Assembly (NCBI GenBank): GCA_009774735.1
Contig: VSOH01000136.1
Span: 1-5,014 of the forward strand
DNA length: 5,014 bases
Direction of reading: 5' to 3'
From: Clostridiales bacterium
GTDB lineage: Bacteria > Bacillota_A > Clostridia > Oscillospirales > Acutalibacteraceae
Part shown: positions 1 to 5,014 of the stretch, one piece after another
How the letters are laid out: each line of letters opens with the position of its first letter
Numbering within the stretch: the first letter of the stretch is position 1
Position numbers and translations under genes: made by a program
Notes under the pieces: model-generated
The model's input: only the letters and a program-made list of their open reading frames with translations
What the model was told of the DNA's origin: nothing
The model's database searches: none

Positions 1-34
1 AACTGATTCAACGGAATATAAACAATTTTGTTGT

Positions 35-721
35 ATGGAAAATTCTGTTTATACGCTTAAAATCAACAAAAATTATGAATACTGGTATTATGATCTATGT
101 GACTTGATTGACTTTTATAAAAGCAATAACAGTATTAAAGTAATTTTAGATGTTGAAAAAGCAGATATTATAACAGCAAGAAAGCTGTACAGCAGTCACA
201 CATATAATGAAAAATGCCTTCGGGAATATGAGAGCAAATTCATGGTGCACAGTACTCCGATTAAAAATCTTGAGAGTATATTGAATGACGGTGCTTTAAA
301 ATCGTGGAATATTTTAAAATCCGAAAAAGCAAATTGGGAACAGGATCCTATTGGTACATTACTTGGAGATATTGACGATTTTTCTGACTATGTAATGCTG
401 TCAGCCCCTTTTCAAAATAATGAGATTATTATAGCATCAAAACAAAAACGCAAAATAGATACTGACATTAATCAGATTTATCAACCGGGTGCAAGATTTT
501 ATTTAGATGCCCAAATGCTTGCAGACGACGGATTGCTGTTAAGGGATGGAGAACATATTAAGGTCAAGAACTATATACCGCTTGATAAATATTTAATTTG
601 GTATTCCACAACTGAAAAACTGGATCTTTCAAAAAAATCAACCCCTAAGGAATTTTTTGAAATGTCAAACAATAAATTTTTTGCATTACATCCACAATAC
701 AAACAGGAAGCTATTCTTTAA
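35..721 (+). CDS. Conserved-looking hypothetical protein, possible ADP-ribosyltransferase-like fold; 5' end may lie outside the window
   Basis: I do not recognise a named family with certainty. The 228-residue product is soluble, with no signal peptide or membrane segment. Residues 13-30 are rich in Tyr/Trp (NYEYWYYDLCDL). Residues 70-92 contain MVHSTPIKNLESILNDGALK, which resembles the H-x-T...NL-x-SIL-x-x-G opening of DarT/Tpt1-like ADP-ribosyltransferase folds. Residues 152-192 (GARFYLDAQML, then DGLLLRDGEH and a YLIWYST strand) look like a conserved core. The resemblance is by eye only, so function stays open. The frame has no stop back to base 2 (upstream codons read TDSTEYKQFCC) and the ATG at 35 has no Shine-Dalgarno sequence, so the true start may be upstream of the window. 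The gene is visibly more AT-rich than the next two. It ends 24 bases before the Sua5-CoaE start, so it may be cotranscribed with it. Confidence 0.75.
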   Translation: MENSVYTLKINKNYEYWYYDLCDLIDFYKSNNSIKVILDVEKADIITARKLYSSHTYNEKCLREYESKFMVHSTPIKNLESILNDGALKSWNILKSEKANWEQDPIGTLLGDIDDFSDYVMLSAPFQNNEIIIASKQKRKIDTDINQIYQPGARFYLDAQMLADDGLLLRDGEHIKVKNYIPLDKYLIWYSTTEKLDLSKKSTPKEFFEMSNNKFFALHPQYKQEAIL

Positions 722-733
722 CAGGGGGAACTT

Positions 734-739
734 AGAGGT
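734..739 (+). promoter_or_regulatory. Ribosome-binding site of the Sua5-CoaE gene
   Basis: AGAGGT lies 6 bases before the ATG at 746. A second purine run (GGGGGAA, 724-730) sits further off. This supports 746 as the start and argues that no promoter or terminator of note fits in the 24-base gap after the preceding gene. Confidence 0.6.
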
Positions 740-745
740 TAAATT

Positions 746-2314
746 ATGGAAACTAAGATTTTATCGACAAGTGAATATGACATTGCACTTGCAGGTGAAA
801 TCATTGCAAGGGGCGGATTGGTTGCATTCCCTACCGAAACGGTATACGGCTTAGGGGCAGATGCGCTGAATGATGATGCTGTTAAAAGCATTTACACGGC
901 AAAGGGCAGACCAAGTGACAATCCGCTGATTGTTCACATTGCCAAAAAGGACGACATCAAGCCGCTTGTTAAAGAAATTACGCCAAAGGCACAGGCACTG
1001 ATTGACGAGTTTTTCCCTGCACCATTAACAATCATTCTGCCAAAGAGTGAGAAGATTGGTAATACAGTATCGGGAGGACTTGACACGGTTGCTGTGCGTA
1101 TGCCTGAAAATGAAACTGCACGGGCATTGATTAAAGCATCGGGATGCCCTGTTGCGGCACCGAGTGCAAACACATCCGGACTGCCTTCACCGACAAAAGC
1201 AAAATACGTTATCGACGATATGTGCGGTAAAATTGATGCCATAATCGATGGCGGTGACTGCGAGTTCGGTGTAGAATCAACCGTACTTACTCTTGCAACA
1301 GAAACACCAACCATTCTCCGCCCCGGTGCTGTAACCAAGGAAATGATTGAGGCGGTTATCGGCAAGGTTGATGTAGCCAAGGCTGTCCTTGAAGGAATGG
1401 AAAATGATGAGATTGCCGCATCACCGGGTATGAAATACAAACACTACGCACCAAAGGCACGCGTGTTTATTGTTAATGCTGACAAAGAAAGCTACGAACA
1501 ATTTGTCAATGCAAAAAAAGACTGCTTTGCACTGTGCTTTGAGGATGACAATGTAACAATTCCTAAGGTGACCTTCGGGAAAGAAAATGACGATTTAAGC
1601 CAGGCGAAGGAGCTTTTTGATGCACTCAGAAAGCTTGATGAAATGGGTGCAAAAAAGGTTTATGCCCGAATACCGCACACTACAGGTGTCGGAATGGCAG
1701 TTTATAACAGGCTAATCCGTGCTGCCGCTTTCAGCATAATTGATTTAACCAAACCGTTTTTCATCGGCTTAACAGGACCAAGCGGTGCAGGCAAGGGTTT
1801 TGTTTGCGAATACCTGACAAAACTCGGTTTTAATATAATAAACAGTGACGATGTTGTTAAAAATATTTACGAAAATAATTCACTGCTTTTAAATAAGCTC
1901 GCAGATGTTTTCGGTAATGATATTATTAAGGATAGCAGGCTTGACAAAAATAAGCTGAGGGAAATTGTTTTCAGTGACAGAGAAAAGCTGAAAATTTTAA
2001 ACAGCATTGTGCACCCCGAGGTGATTGCAAAATGCGAACAGCTTGCAAAACCGCTTGCGGTACTTGATGCACCGCAGCTATTTGAAGCAAAAGCACAGAA
2101 TAAATGCAATATTATTATTACTGTAATGGCTGCTAAAGAATTGCGTGCAACAAGAATTACCGAGCGTGACGGCATAAGCGAAGAAAAAGCAATGGAAAGA
2201 ATAAATGCTCAGCTAAGCGAGGAATACTATATTAACAATGCCGACTATGTAATTTACAATAACGACGAAGATATAAAAACACAAATCGACAATATTTTGG
2301 AGGACATATTATGA
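746..2314 (+). CDS. sua5-coaE: Fusion protein: threonylcarbamoyl-AMP synthase (Sua5/YrdC) + dephospho-CoA kinase (CoaE)
   Basis: The 522-residue cytoplasmic product carries two enzymes in one frame. Residues 1 to about 205 are a YrdC domain, which makes threonylcarbamoyl-AMP from Thr, bicarbonate and ATP for tRNA t6A37. Visible motifs are FPTETVYGLG (28-37), KGRP (53-56), APSANTSG (138-145) and GVESTV (175-180). Residues 226-236 (SPGMKYKHYAP) are the Sua5 linker motif, and the Sua5 C-terminal domain runs to about 328, ending in VYNRLIRAAAF. After about ten residues, CoaE begins at FFIGLTGPSGAGKG. It phosphorylates dephospho-CoA to CoA. Its landmarks are the P-loop (344-351, Lys350), D368 of the usual DAD motif (here NSD), NSIVHP (419-424), DAPQLFE (441-447), RITERDGISEE (470-480) and NADYVIYNN (498-506). 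Each part has about its normal family length, so both enzymes look complete. Oddities are Gly351 where the P-loop normally has Ser/Thr, and Asn for the first Asp of DAD. The stop overlaps the next start. Confidence 0.93.
   Translation: METKILSTSEYDIALAGEIIARGGLVAFPTETVYGLGADALNDDAVKSIYTAKGRPSDNPLIVHIAKKDDIKPLVKEITPKAQALIDEFFPAPLTIILPKSEKIGNTVSGGLDTVAVRMPENETARALIKASGCPVAAPSANTSGLPSPTKAKYVIDDMCGKIDAIIDGGDCEFGVESTVLTLATETPTILRPGAVTKEMIEAVIGKVDVAKAVLEGMENDEIAASPGMKYKHYAPKARVFIVNADKESYEQFVNAKKDCFALCFEDDNVTIPKVTFGKENDDLSQAKELFDALRKLDEMGAKKVYARIPHTTGVGMAVYNRLIRAAAFSIIDLTKPFFIGLTGPSGAGKGFVCEYLTKLGFNIINSDDVVKNIYENNSLLLNKLADVFGNDIIKDSRLDKNKLREIVFSDREKLKILNSIVHPEVIAKCEQLAKPLAVLDAPQLFEAKAQNKCNIIITVMAAKELRATRITERDGISEEKAMERINAQLSEEYYINNADYVIYNNDEDIKTQIDNILEDIL
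2299..2304 (+). promoter_or_regulatory. Ribosome-binding site of the M18 aminopeptidase, inside the CoaE end
   Basis: GGAGGA sits 6 bases before the ATG at 2311, within the last codons of the fusion gene. It fixes the aminopeptidase start at the ATGA overlap (2311-2314) and points to translational coupling of the two genes. Confidence 0.8.
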
Positions 2315-3711
2315 GCGAAAATGCTAAGGAATTAAAAGAAAAGCTGTTTTACAAAAAGCAAAACGGCATTGATTTTATGAGTGAGGAGGAGCTTAACGCC
2401 TGCGATGAATTCTGCGAAGGCTACAAAAAGTTTTTGTTTGAAAACAAAACAGAGCGTGAATTTGCACAGTCTGCTTTAGAAGCAGCAAAGGCTAACGGCT
2501 TTAAAGAATTCGACAAATTCGGTGAACCGCTTAAGGCAGGCGACAAGGTTTACTATTTCAACAGGGGCAAGGCAATCATACTTTGTGTTAAAGGTACAAG
2601 ACCTGTTATGGACGGGGTAAGAATCAGTGCCGCACACATTGACTCACCCCGTCTTGATTTAAAGCAGGTGCCTGTTTATGAGGATGGCTCACTGGGATTT
2701 TTCAAAACACATTACTATGGCGGAATCAAAAAATATCAGTGGACAGCTATTCCGCTTTCACTCCACGGCAGAATCTGCAAAAATAACGGCAGCTTTGTTG
2801 ATGTTAAAATCGGTGAAGATGCAGGTGACCCTAAATTCTGCATTACCGACATTCTCCCTCACCTTGGTGCGGAACAGATGGCAAGAAAAGCGAATGAAAT
2901 CGTTAAAGGCGAGGAACTCAATGTTGTAATCGGCTCACGTCCGTTTAAAGACGACAGTGAAAGTGAAAGAATTAAGCTGAACATTTTAAACATTCTGTTT
3001 GAAAAATACGGCATTGTTGAGCGTGACTTTTTATCGGCTGAGCTGGAACTTGTTCCTGCATTCACAGTTGATGACATTGGCTTTGACAGAAGCCTTATCG
3101 GCGGCTACGGTCACGATGACAGGGTTTGTTCATACCCTGCAATGCAGGCAATTTTTGATATTGACACTGCTCCCGAATACACTGCGGTAACTGTTTTGAC
3201 CGACAAGGAGGAAACGGGCTCAGACGGCAACACCGGTCTTAACTCAAGCTATCTCAAGTATTTTATTGAGGATTTGGCAAGACTGGAGGGCTGCGAGGGC
3301 AGAGATGTTCTTTCTAACTCAAAATGTCTGTCGGCAGACGTTAATGCAGCATTCGACCCGACATGGCCGTCACAGTTTGAAAAGAACAATGCTTCAATAA
3401 TTAACGAGGGTGTATGTGTTACAAAGTTCACAGGCTCACGAGGTAAATCAGGCACAAGTGATGCATCTGCAGAATTTGTAAGCTTTGTTAAAGCTCTTAT
3501 GGAAAACAATGGTGTATTATGGCAGAGCGGTGAGCTTGGCAAGGTTGATGCAGGCGGCGGCGGAACGGTTGCTATGTATATTGCGAATCTTGATGTTGAT
3601 GTTATTGACGTTGGTGTTCCTGTGCTTTCAATGCACTCACCTTATGAAATCGTTTCAAAAATCGACACCTATATGGCTTACAAAGCTTTTAAAGTATTCT
3701 TTACAAAATAA
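2311..3711 (+). CDS. apeA: M18 family zinc aminopeptidase (ApeA-type)
   Basis: This 466-residue cytoplasmic metallo-aminopeptidase should remove N-terminal residues from peptides using two metal ions. The length is normal for M18. The expected ligands are all visible: His109 in SAAHIDSPRLDLK (106-118), Asp269 in GYGHDDR (265-271), the general base and ligand pair Glu300-Glu301 in DKEETGSDGNTG (298-309), Asp343 in SADVNAAFDP (341-350), and His442 in SMHSPYE (440-446). KTHYYGGIKKYQW (132-144) and ITDILPHL (178-185) match the clostridial ApeA pattern as I know it. There is no signal peptide. Family members act in peptide turnover. The start is fixed by a good GGAGGA and a 4-base overlap with the upstream stop, so it is in the same operon. 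Only 7 bases separate it from the asparaginase-like gene. The exact substrate preference cannot be read from sequence. Confidence 0.93.
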   Translation: MSENAKELKEKLFYKKQNGIDFMSEEELNACDEFCEGYKKFLFENKTEREFAQSALEAAKANGFKEFDKFGEPLKAGDKVYYFNRGKAIILCVKGTRPVMDGVRISAAHIDSPRLDLKQVPVYEDGSLGFFKTHYYGGIKKYQWTAIPLSLHGRICKNNGSFVDVKIGEDAGDPKFCITDILPHLGAEQMARKANEIVKGEELNVVIGSRPFKDDSESERIKLNILNILFEKYGIVERDFLSAELELVPAFTVDDIGFDRSLIGGYGHDDRVCSYPAMQAIFDIDTAPEYTAVTVLTDKEETGSDGNTGLNSSYLKYFIEDLARLEGCEGRDVLSNSKCLSADVNAAFDPTWPSQFEKNNASIINEGVCVTKFTGSRGKSGTSDASAEFVSFVKALMENNGVLWQSGELGKVDAGGGGTVAMYIANLDVDVIDVGVPVLSMHSPYEIVSKIDTYMAYKAFKVFFTK

Positions 3712-3718
3712 TTGATAT

Positions 3719-4465
3719 ATGAATAAAATTTTAGTTATCGGCACCGGCGGTACAATCGGCAGTATTAAGGATGAGCATATTCATCTTGACACACCTTTTA
3801 AAATACTTGATTATATAAATATTAAAGATGTGGAATTTGACTGCGTATCACCATTCACTGTGCTGTCTGAAAATATGAGTTTTGAGCTTTGGCAAAAGCT
3901 TACTGACTATATAGGCAGTATTAATTTCAACAAATACAGCGGTGCTATTGTATTACACGGCAGTGATACCCTGCACTTTACAGGTGCACTGCTTGCCAAT
4001 ATGTTTTATGACAAGCCCATTGTGCTTGTGGCAAGTGACAAGCCCTTGGAGGACAAAAGTGCTAACGGCTTCAATAATTTTGAAATTGCGGTTAAGCATA
4101 TTAAAAACGGAATTGACAGGGTTTATATCAGCTATGACGGATTTTACAGAGTTGAAAATAAGCAGCCGATTAAAAATCCCGTTCTTAAATTCAAAAAAAT
4201 CCTTGTCATTTCACCCTACATTGGCATAGACTATAACAGCTATAATTTAAGCAATGTTGACATTGTGCTTCACTCAATGTACCATTCCGCAACAGCACCC
4301 GATTATGTTAAGCTGTTTATTGACAGGTGTAAAAAAAGCGGTACAGAATTTTATTTTGTTACTGAAAATACTTCTGCTGACTATGAAAGTGCAAGGACTT
4401 TTGAGAACATTATTTTTAATTCAACCATTGAAAGTGCATATTCAAGATTATTGTTGACAAATTAA
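3719..4465 (+). CDS. Short asparaginase-like protein with an incomplete catalytic set
   Basis: The 248-residue product belongs to the asparaginase/GatD-like superfamily. LVIGTGGTIGS (5-15) holds the Thr12 nucleophile motif TGGTI. VLHGSDTLHFTGALLAN (78-94) matches the second motif, usually HGTDT, with Ser82-Asp83 here. ASDKPLEDKSANGFNN (105-120) is the usual region after the second strand. MYHSATAPDY (187-196) and TIESAYSRLLL (236-246) match the C-terminal domain. It is far shorter than the usual 320-350 residues. The stretch that normally carries the second-triad Lys (ATK-V/A...SPN) is missing, and no Tyr stands after the first motif. It may be a compact asparaginase of altered chemistry, a hydrolase of another amide, or an inactive homologue. 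No signal peptide is seen, so it is cytoplasmic. The ATG follows the aminopeptidase stop by 7 bases without a Shine-Dalgarno sequence, so translation probably depends on coupling. Confidence 0.85.
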   Translation: MNKILVIGTGGTIGSIKDEHIHLDTPFKILDYINIKDVEFDCVSPFTVLSENMSFELWQKLTDYIGSINFNKYSGAIVLHGSDTLHFTGALLANMFYDKPIVLVASDKPLEDKSANGFNNFEIAVKHIKNGIDRVYISYDGFYRVENKQPIKNPVLKFKKILVISPYIGIDYNSYNLSNVDIVLHSMYHSATAPDYVKLFIDRCKKSGTEFYFVTENTSADYESARTFENIIFNSTIESAYSRLLLTN

Positions 4466-4482
4466 TATTTTAGTGATATCAT
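4454..4482 (+). promoter_or_regulatory. Sigma-A type promoter with extended -10, driving the Trp T-box leader
   Basis: A perfect -35 box TTGACA (4454-4459) is followed by a 17-base spacer and a -10 box TATCAT (4477-4482). TG at 4474-4475 forms an extended -10 (TGATATCAT). Transcription should begin near 4489-4490, about 20 bases before the base of T-box stem I, which is the normal geometry. The -35 box lies inside the last codons (Leu-Thr) of the asparaginase-like gene. Confidence 0.8.
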
Positions 4483-4509
4483 ATTTACAAGTAAATAACA
4501 AACCGTTGA

Positions 4510-4594
4510 AGCGGAGATAAAAATAAGATACGCATTTACAGAGAGCTTCGGGAGCTGGAATCGGAGCATTAAACGGCTTATTAAATGGACCGCT
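4510..4594 (+). promoter_or_regulatory. T-box stem I with UGG specifier loop
   Basis: The specifier loop has a 5' side GAGATAA (4515-4521), suitable for the loop-E motif of T-boxes. Its 3' side is AAATGGA (4583-4589), closed by a 5-bp helix below and a 6-bp helix above. TGG at 4586-4588 directly precedes the conserved purine next to the lower helix, so register and identity agree on Trp. Confidence 0.82.
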
Positions 4595-4700
4595 GAGGGC
4601 ATAGTCAAAAGCACACGCTGAGTATTCTATGACGTGCAGACCTGCGTTAATGGTCAGAGATATGATAGTATCTTGCAGAGAGTATGGCAAAGCCATAAAT

Positions 4701-4735
4701 CAAGGTGGCACCACGGAAAGTATTTTTCGTCCTTG
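4701..4735 (+). promoter_or_regulatory. T-box antiterminator helix
   Basis: CAAGG (4701-4705) pairs with CCTTG (4731-4735), and ACG (4713-4715) with CGT (4728-4730). Between them is the 7-base bulge TGGCACC (4706-4712) that binds the NCCA end of uncharged tRNA. The 3' strand (4728-4735) overlaps the 5' arm of the terminator (4730-4742), so the two structures exclude each other. Confidence 0.88.
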
Positions 4736-4766
4736 ACAGTATATACATACTGTCAAGGATTTTTTT
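4730..4766 (+). terminator. Regulated intrinsic terminator of the T-box leader
   Basis: TCCTTGACAGTAT (4730-4742) and ATACTGTCAAGGA (4747-4759) form a perfect 13-bp stem with a 4-base loop, followed by seven T (4760-4766). When tRNA-Trp is charged this hairpin should form and stop transcription before trpB. It can also end read-through from the upstream cluster, which has no terminator of its own. Confidence 0.92.
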
Positions 4767-4785
4767 ATTTGTAAAACACTTTTAT

Positions 4786-4792
4786 GGGAGGA
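4786..4792 (+). promoter_or_regulatory. Strong ribosome-binding site in front of a 9-codon ORF
   Basis: GGGAGGA is 6 bases before the ATG at 4799. It is as good as any other site in the window, which is unexpected for an ORF of only nine codons. The site and start (GGAGGAAATAAAATG) recur almost exactly before trpB. Confidence 0.65.
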
Positions 4793-4798
4793 AATAAA

Positions 4799-4828
4799 AT
4801 GCTGTTAACAAAACGATGGCGCAGTTAA
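4799..4828 (+). CDS. Putative 9-residue leader peptide with a Trp codon (or remnant of a lost gene)
   Basis: The ORF reads MLLTKRWRS and ends in TAA. It has a strong Shine-Dalgarno sequence, lies just after the Trp T-box terminator, and contains one Trp codon (4817-4819) near its end. It is therefore transcribed only when the T-box reads through. In the Bacillus subtilis rtpA (anti-TRAP) operon, a Trp T-box is likewise followed by a short Trp-rich leader peptide, so a second, translational layer of Trp sensing is possible here. With a single Trp codon and about 64 bases between its stop and the trpB Shine-Dalgarno, this is an inference. The alternative is that it is the surviving start of a deleted trp gene. 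Confidence 0.4.
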   Translation: MLLTKRWRS

Positions 4829-4888
4829 TCAGACATATTATTGAAAAAATAAATTATATTACGAAATTAAAAATATTAAAATTAACTG
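4822..4888 (+). other. Possible long-range hairpin between the mini-ORF stop and the trpB ribosome-binding site
   Basis: CAGTTAAT (4822-4829), which includes the mini-ORF stop codon, is complementary over 8 bases to ATTAACTG (4881-4888), 4 bases before the GGAGGA of trpB. A shorter competing pairing, TTAAC/GTTAA (4805-4809/4824-4828), uses the same bases. The spacer between (4830-4880) is very AT-rich with no gene. In such sequence an 8-base match may be chance. Confidence 0.25.
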
Positions 4889-4892
4889 TTTT

Positions 4893-4898
4893 GGAGGA
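4893..4898 (+). promoter_or_regulatory. Ribosome-binding site of trpB
   Basis: GGAGGA lies 7 bases before the ATG at 4906 and decides this start over the in-frame ATG at 4816, which has no Shine-Dalgarno sequence. Confidence 0.8.
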
Positions 4899-4905
4899 AA
4901 TAAAA

Positions 4906-5014
4906 ATGAATTATAAAAATATTGACTTTGACACCTAATTTAAAAATTATCCTGATAAATCAGGCTTTTTCGGAAAATACGGCGGTTCTTTTATTCCGCC
5001 TGAGCTTCAAAATG
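4906..5014 (+). pseudogene. trpB: Tryptophan synthase beta chain (trpB), 5' part only, with an in-frame stop at codon 11
   Basis: The frame begins MNYKNIDFDT, meets TAA at 4936-4938, and continues as FKNYPDKSGFFGKYGGSF then IPPELQN to the window end. The GFFGKYGGSFIPPEL stretch matches the N-terminal G-x-[FY]-G-x-[FY]-GG-x-[FY]-[VI]-P signature of TrpB, the PLP enzyme that joins indole and serine to make tryptophan. The Trp-specific T-box just upstream supports this. The start is set by GGAGGA 7 bases before. The stop interrupts otherwise clean coding sequence, and no ATG, GTG or TTG follows it in frame before the conserved motif. TAA ends three other genes here, so it is a true stop in this organism. 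The stop may be a one-base change of a Tyr codon (TAT or TAC), a sequencing error, or real inactivation. The rest of the gene lies outside the window, so its state is unknown. Confidence 0.72.

Larger units (their letters stand above)
4489..4767 (+). promoter_or_regulatory. T-box riboswitch, tRNA-Trp specific (UGG specifier)
   Basis: The leader RNA senses uncharged tRNA and lets transcription continue when the amino acid is scarce. The core T-box sequence AAGGTGGCACCACGG lies at 4702-4716. Stem I folds by eye: AGCGG (4510-4514) pairs with CCGCT (4590-4594), AATAAG (4522-4527) with CTTATT (4577-4582), and a distal hairpin GCTTCG/CGGAGC (4545-4550/4562-4567) has an 11-base loop. The internal loop between the first two helices holds TGG at 4586-4588 followed by the usual A, which reads as a Trp codon. 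The AGAGAG before the distal hairpin is also typical. A stem III hairpin is TATGGC-AAA-GCCATA (4683-4697). CATAG/CTATG (4600-4604/4627-4631) may be part of stem II. The bulge base C4709 (UGGC) would pair with discriminator G, as in bacterial tRNA-Trp. The downstream gene is trpB, which agrees. Confidence 0.93.

Noticed and set aside
934..1440. Minus-strand open frame of 168 codons inside the Sua5 domain
   Set aside because: It is antisense to a clear YrdC domain, shows Ser/Ala-rich shadow composition and has no recognisable motif.
3485..3715. Plus-strand 76-codon frame inside the aminopeptidase gene
   Set aside because: It is a shifted-frame shadow of a gene with all its catalytic residues.
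4601..4682. Small repeats and hairpins such as AGATA/TATCT and GCAC/GTGC as separate elements
   Set aside because: They fall in the stem II to stem III part of the T-box and are better seen as part of it. The exact pairing is uncertain.
4448..4696. Minus-strand open frame of 82 codons across the T-box leader
   Set aside because: It lies over a structured RNA whose features are explained on the + strand. Its product shows no known motif.
4816..4938. Upstream ATG at 4816, in frame with trpB, as an earlier start
   Set aside because: It has no ribosome-binding site, its product would translate through the trpB Shine-Dalgarno, its AT-rich codons look non-coding, and it meets the same TAA.
4936..4938. 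Stop-codon reassignment of TAA
   Set aside because: TAA ends the first gene, the aminopeptidase and the asparaginase-like gene in sensible places, so it acts as a normal stop here.
1..5014. CRISPR array, insertion sequence, rRNA or tRNA gene
   Set aside because: No regularly spaced repeats, transposase-like ORF, terminal inverted repeats or tRNA cloverleaf with CCA end were seen. The tRNA-like signals are those of the T-box.

Overview
The window looks like a chromosomal segment of a low-to-moderate-GC Firmicute, most likely a clostridial, Ruminococcus/Oscillospiraceae-type gut anaerobe. The support is strong GGAGG ribosome-binding sites, a T-box riboswitch, dense co-directional packing with a 4-base start/stop overlap, and an M18 aminopeptidase of the clostridial ApeA type. 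The genus is an inference. All recognised genes lie on the + strand.

Region 1 (about 1-4465) is a compact gene cluster. It starts with a conserved-looking hypothetical protein whose frame is open to the window edge. Its middle has a weak resemblance to ADP-ribosyltransferase-like folds. Next, 24 bases on, is a 522-residue two-domain protein: a complete Sua5-type threonylcarbamoyl-AMP synthase (tRNA t6A modification) fused in frame to a complete dephospho-CoA kinase (last step of CoA synthesis). Its stop overlaps the start of an M18 zinc aminopeptidase in an ATGA, and a short asparaginase-like protein follows after 7 bases. The shared theme is housekeeping plus peptide and amino-acid use. Apart from the translational coupling, no direct functional link between the genes can be read from the sequence.

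Region 2 (about 4454-4767) is regulatory. A good extended -10 promoter has its -35 box inside the last codons of the asparaginase-like gene. It drives a complete T-box leader. Stem I can be folded by hand to show a UGG (Trp) specifier. The T-box bulge UGGCACC calls for a tRNA with discriminator G, and a 13-bp terminator excludes the antiterminator. The leader should therefore sense uncharged tRNA-Trp.

Region 3 (about 4768-5014) holds what the T-box controls. There is first a 9-codon ORF with a strong ribosome-binding site and one Trp codon, then an AT-rich spacer, then the first 36 codons of a tryptophan synthase beta chain (trpB), cut by the window end. The trpB frame has an in-frame TAA at codon 11 with no usable start after it, so as given the gene looks broken.

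The points most worth a second look are the Sua5-CoaE fusion with an altered P-loop, the Trp T-box followed by a Trp-containing mini-ORF, and the nonsense codon in trpB.
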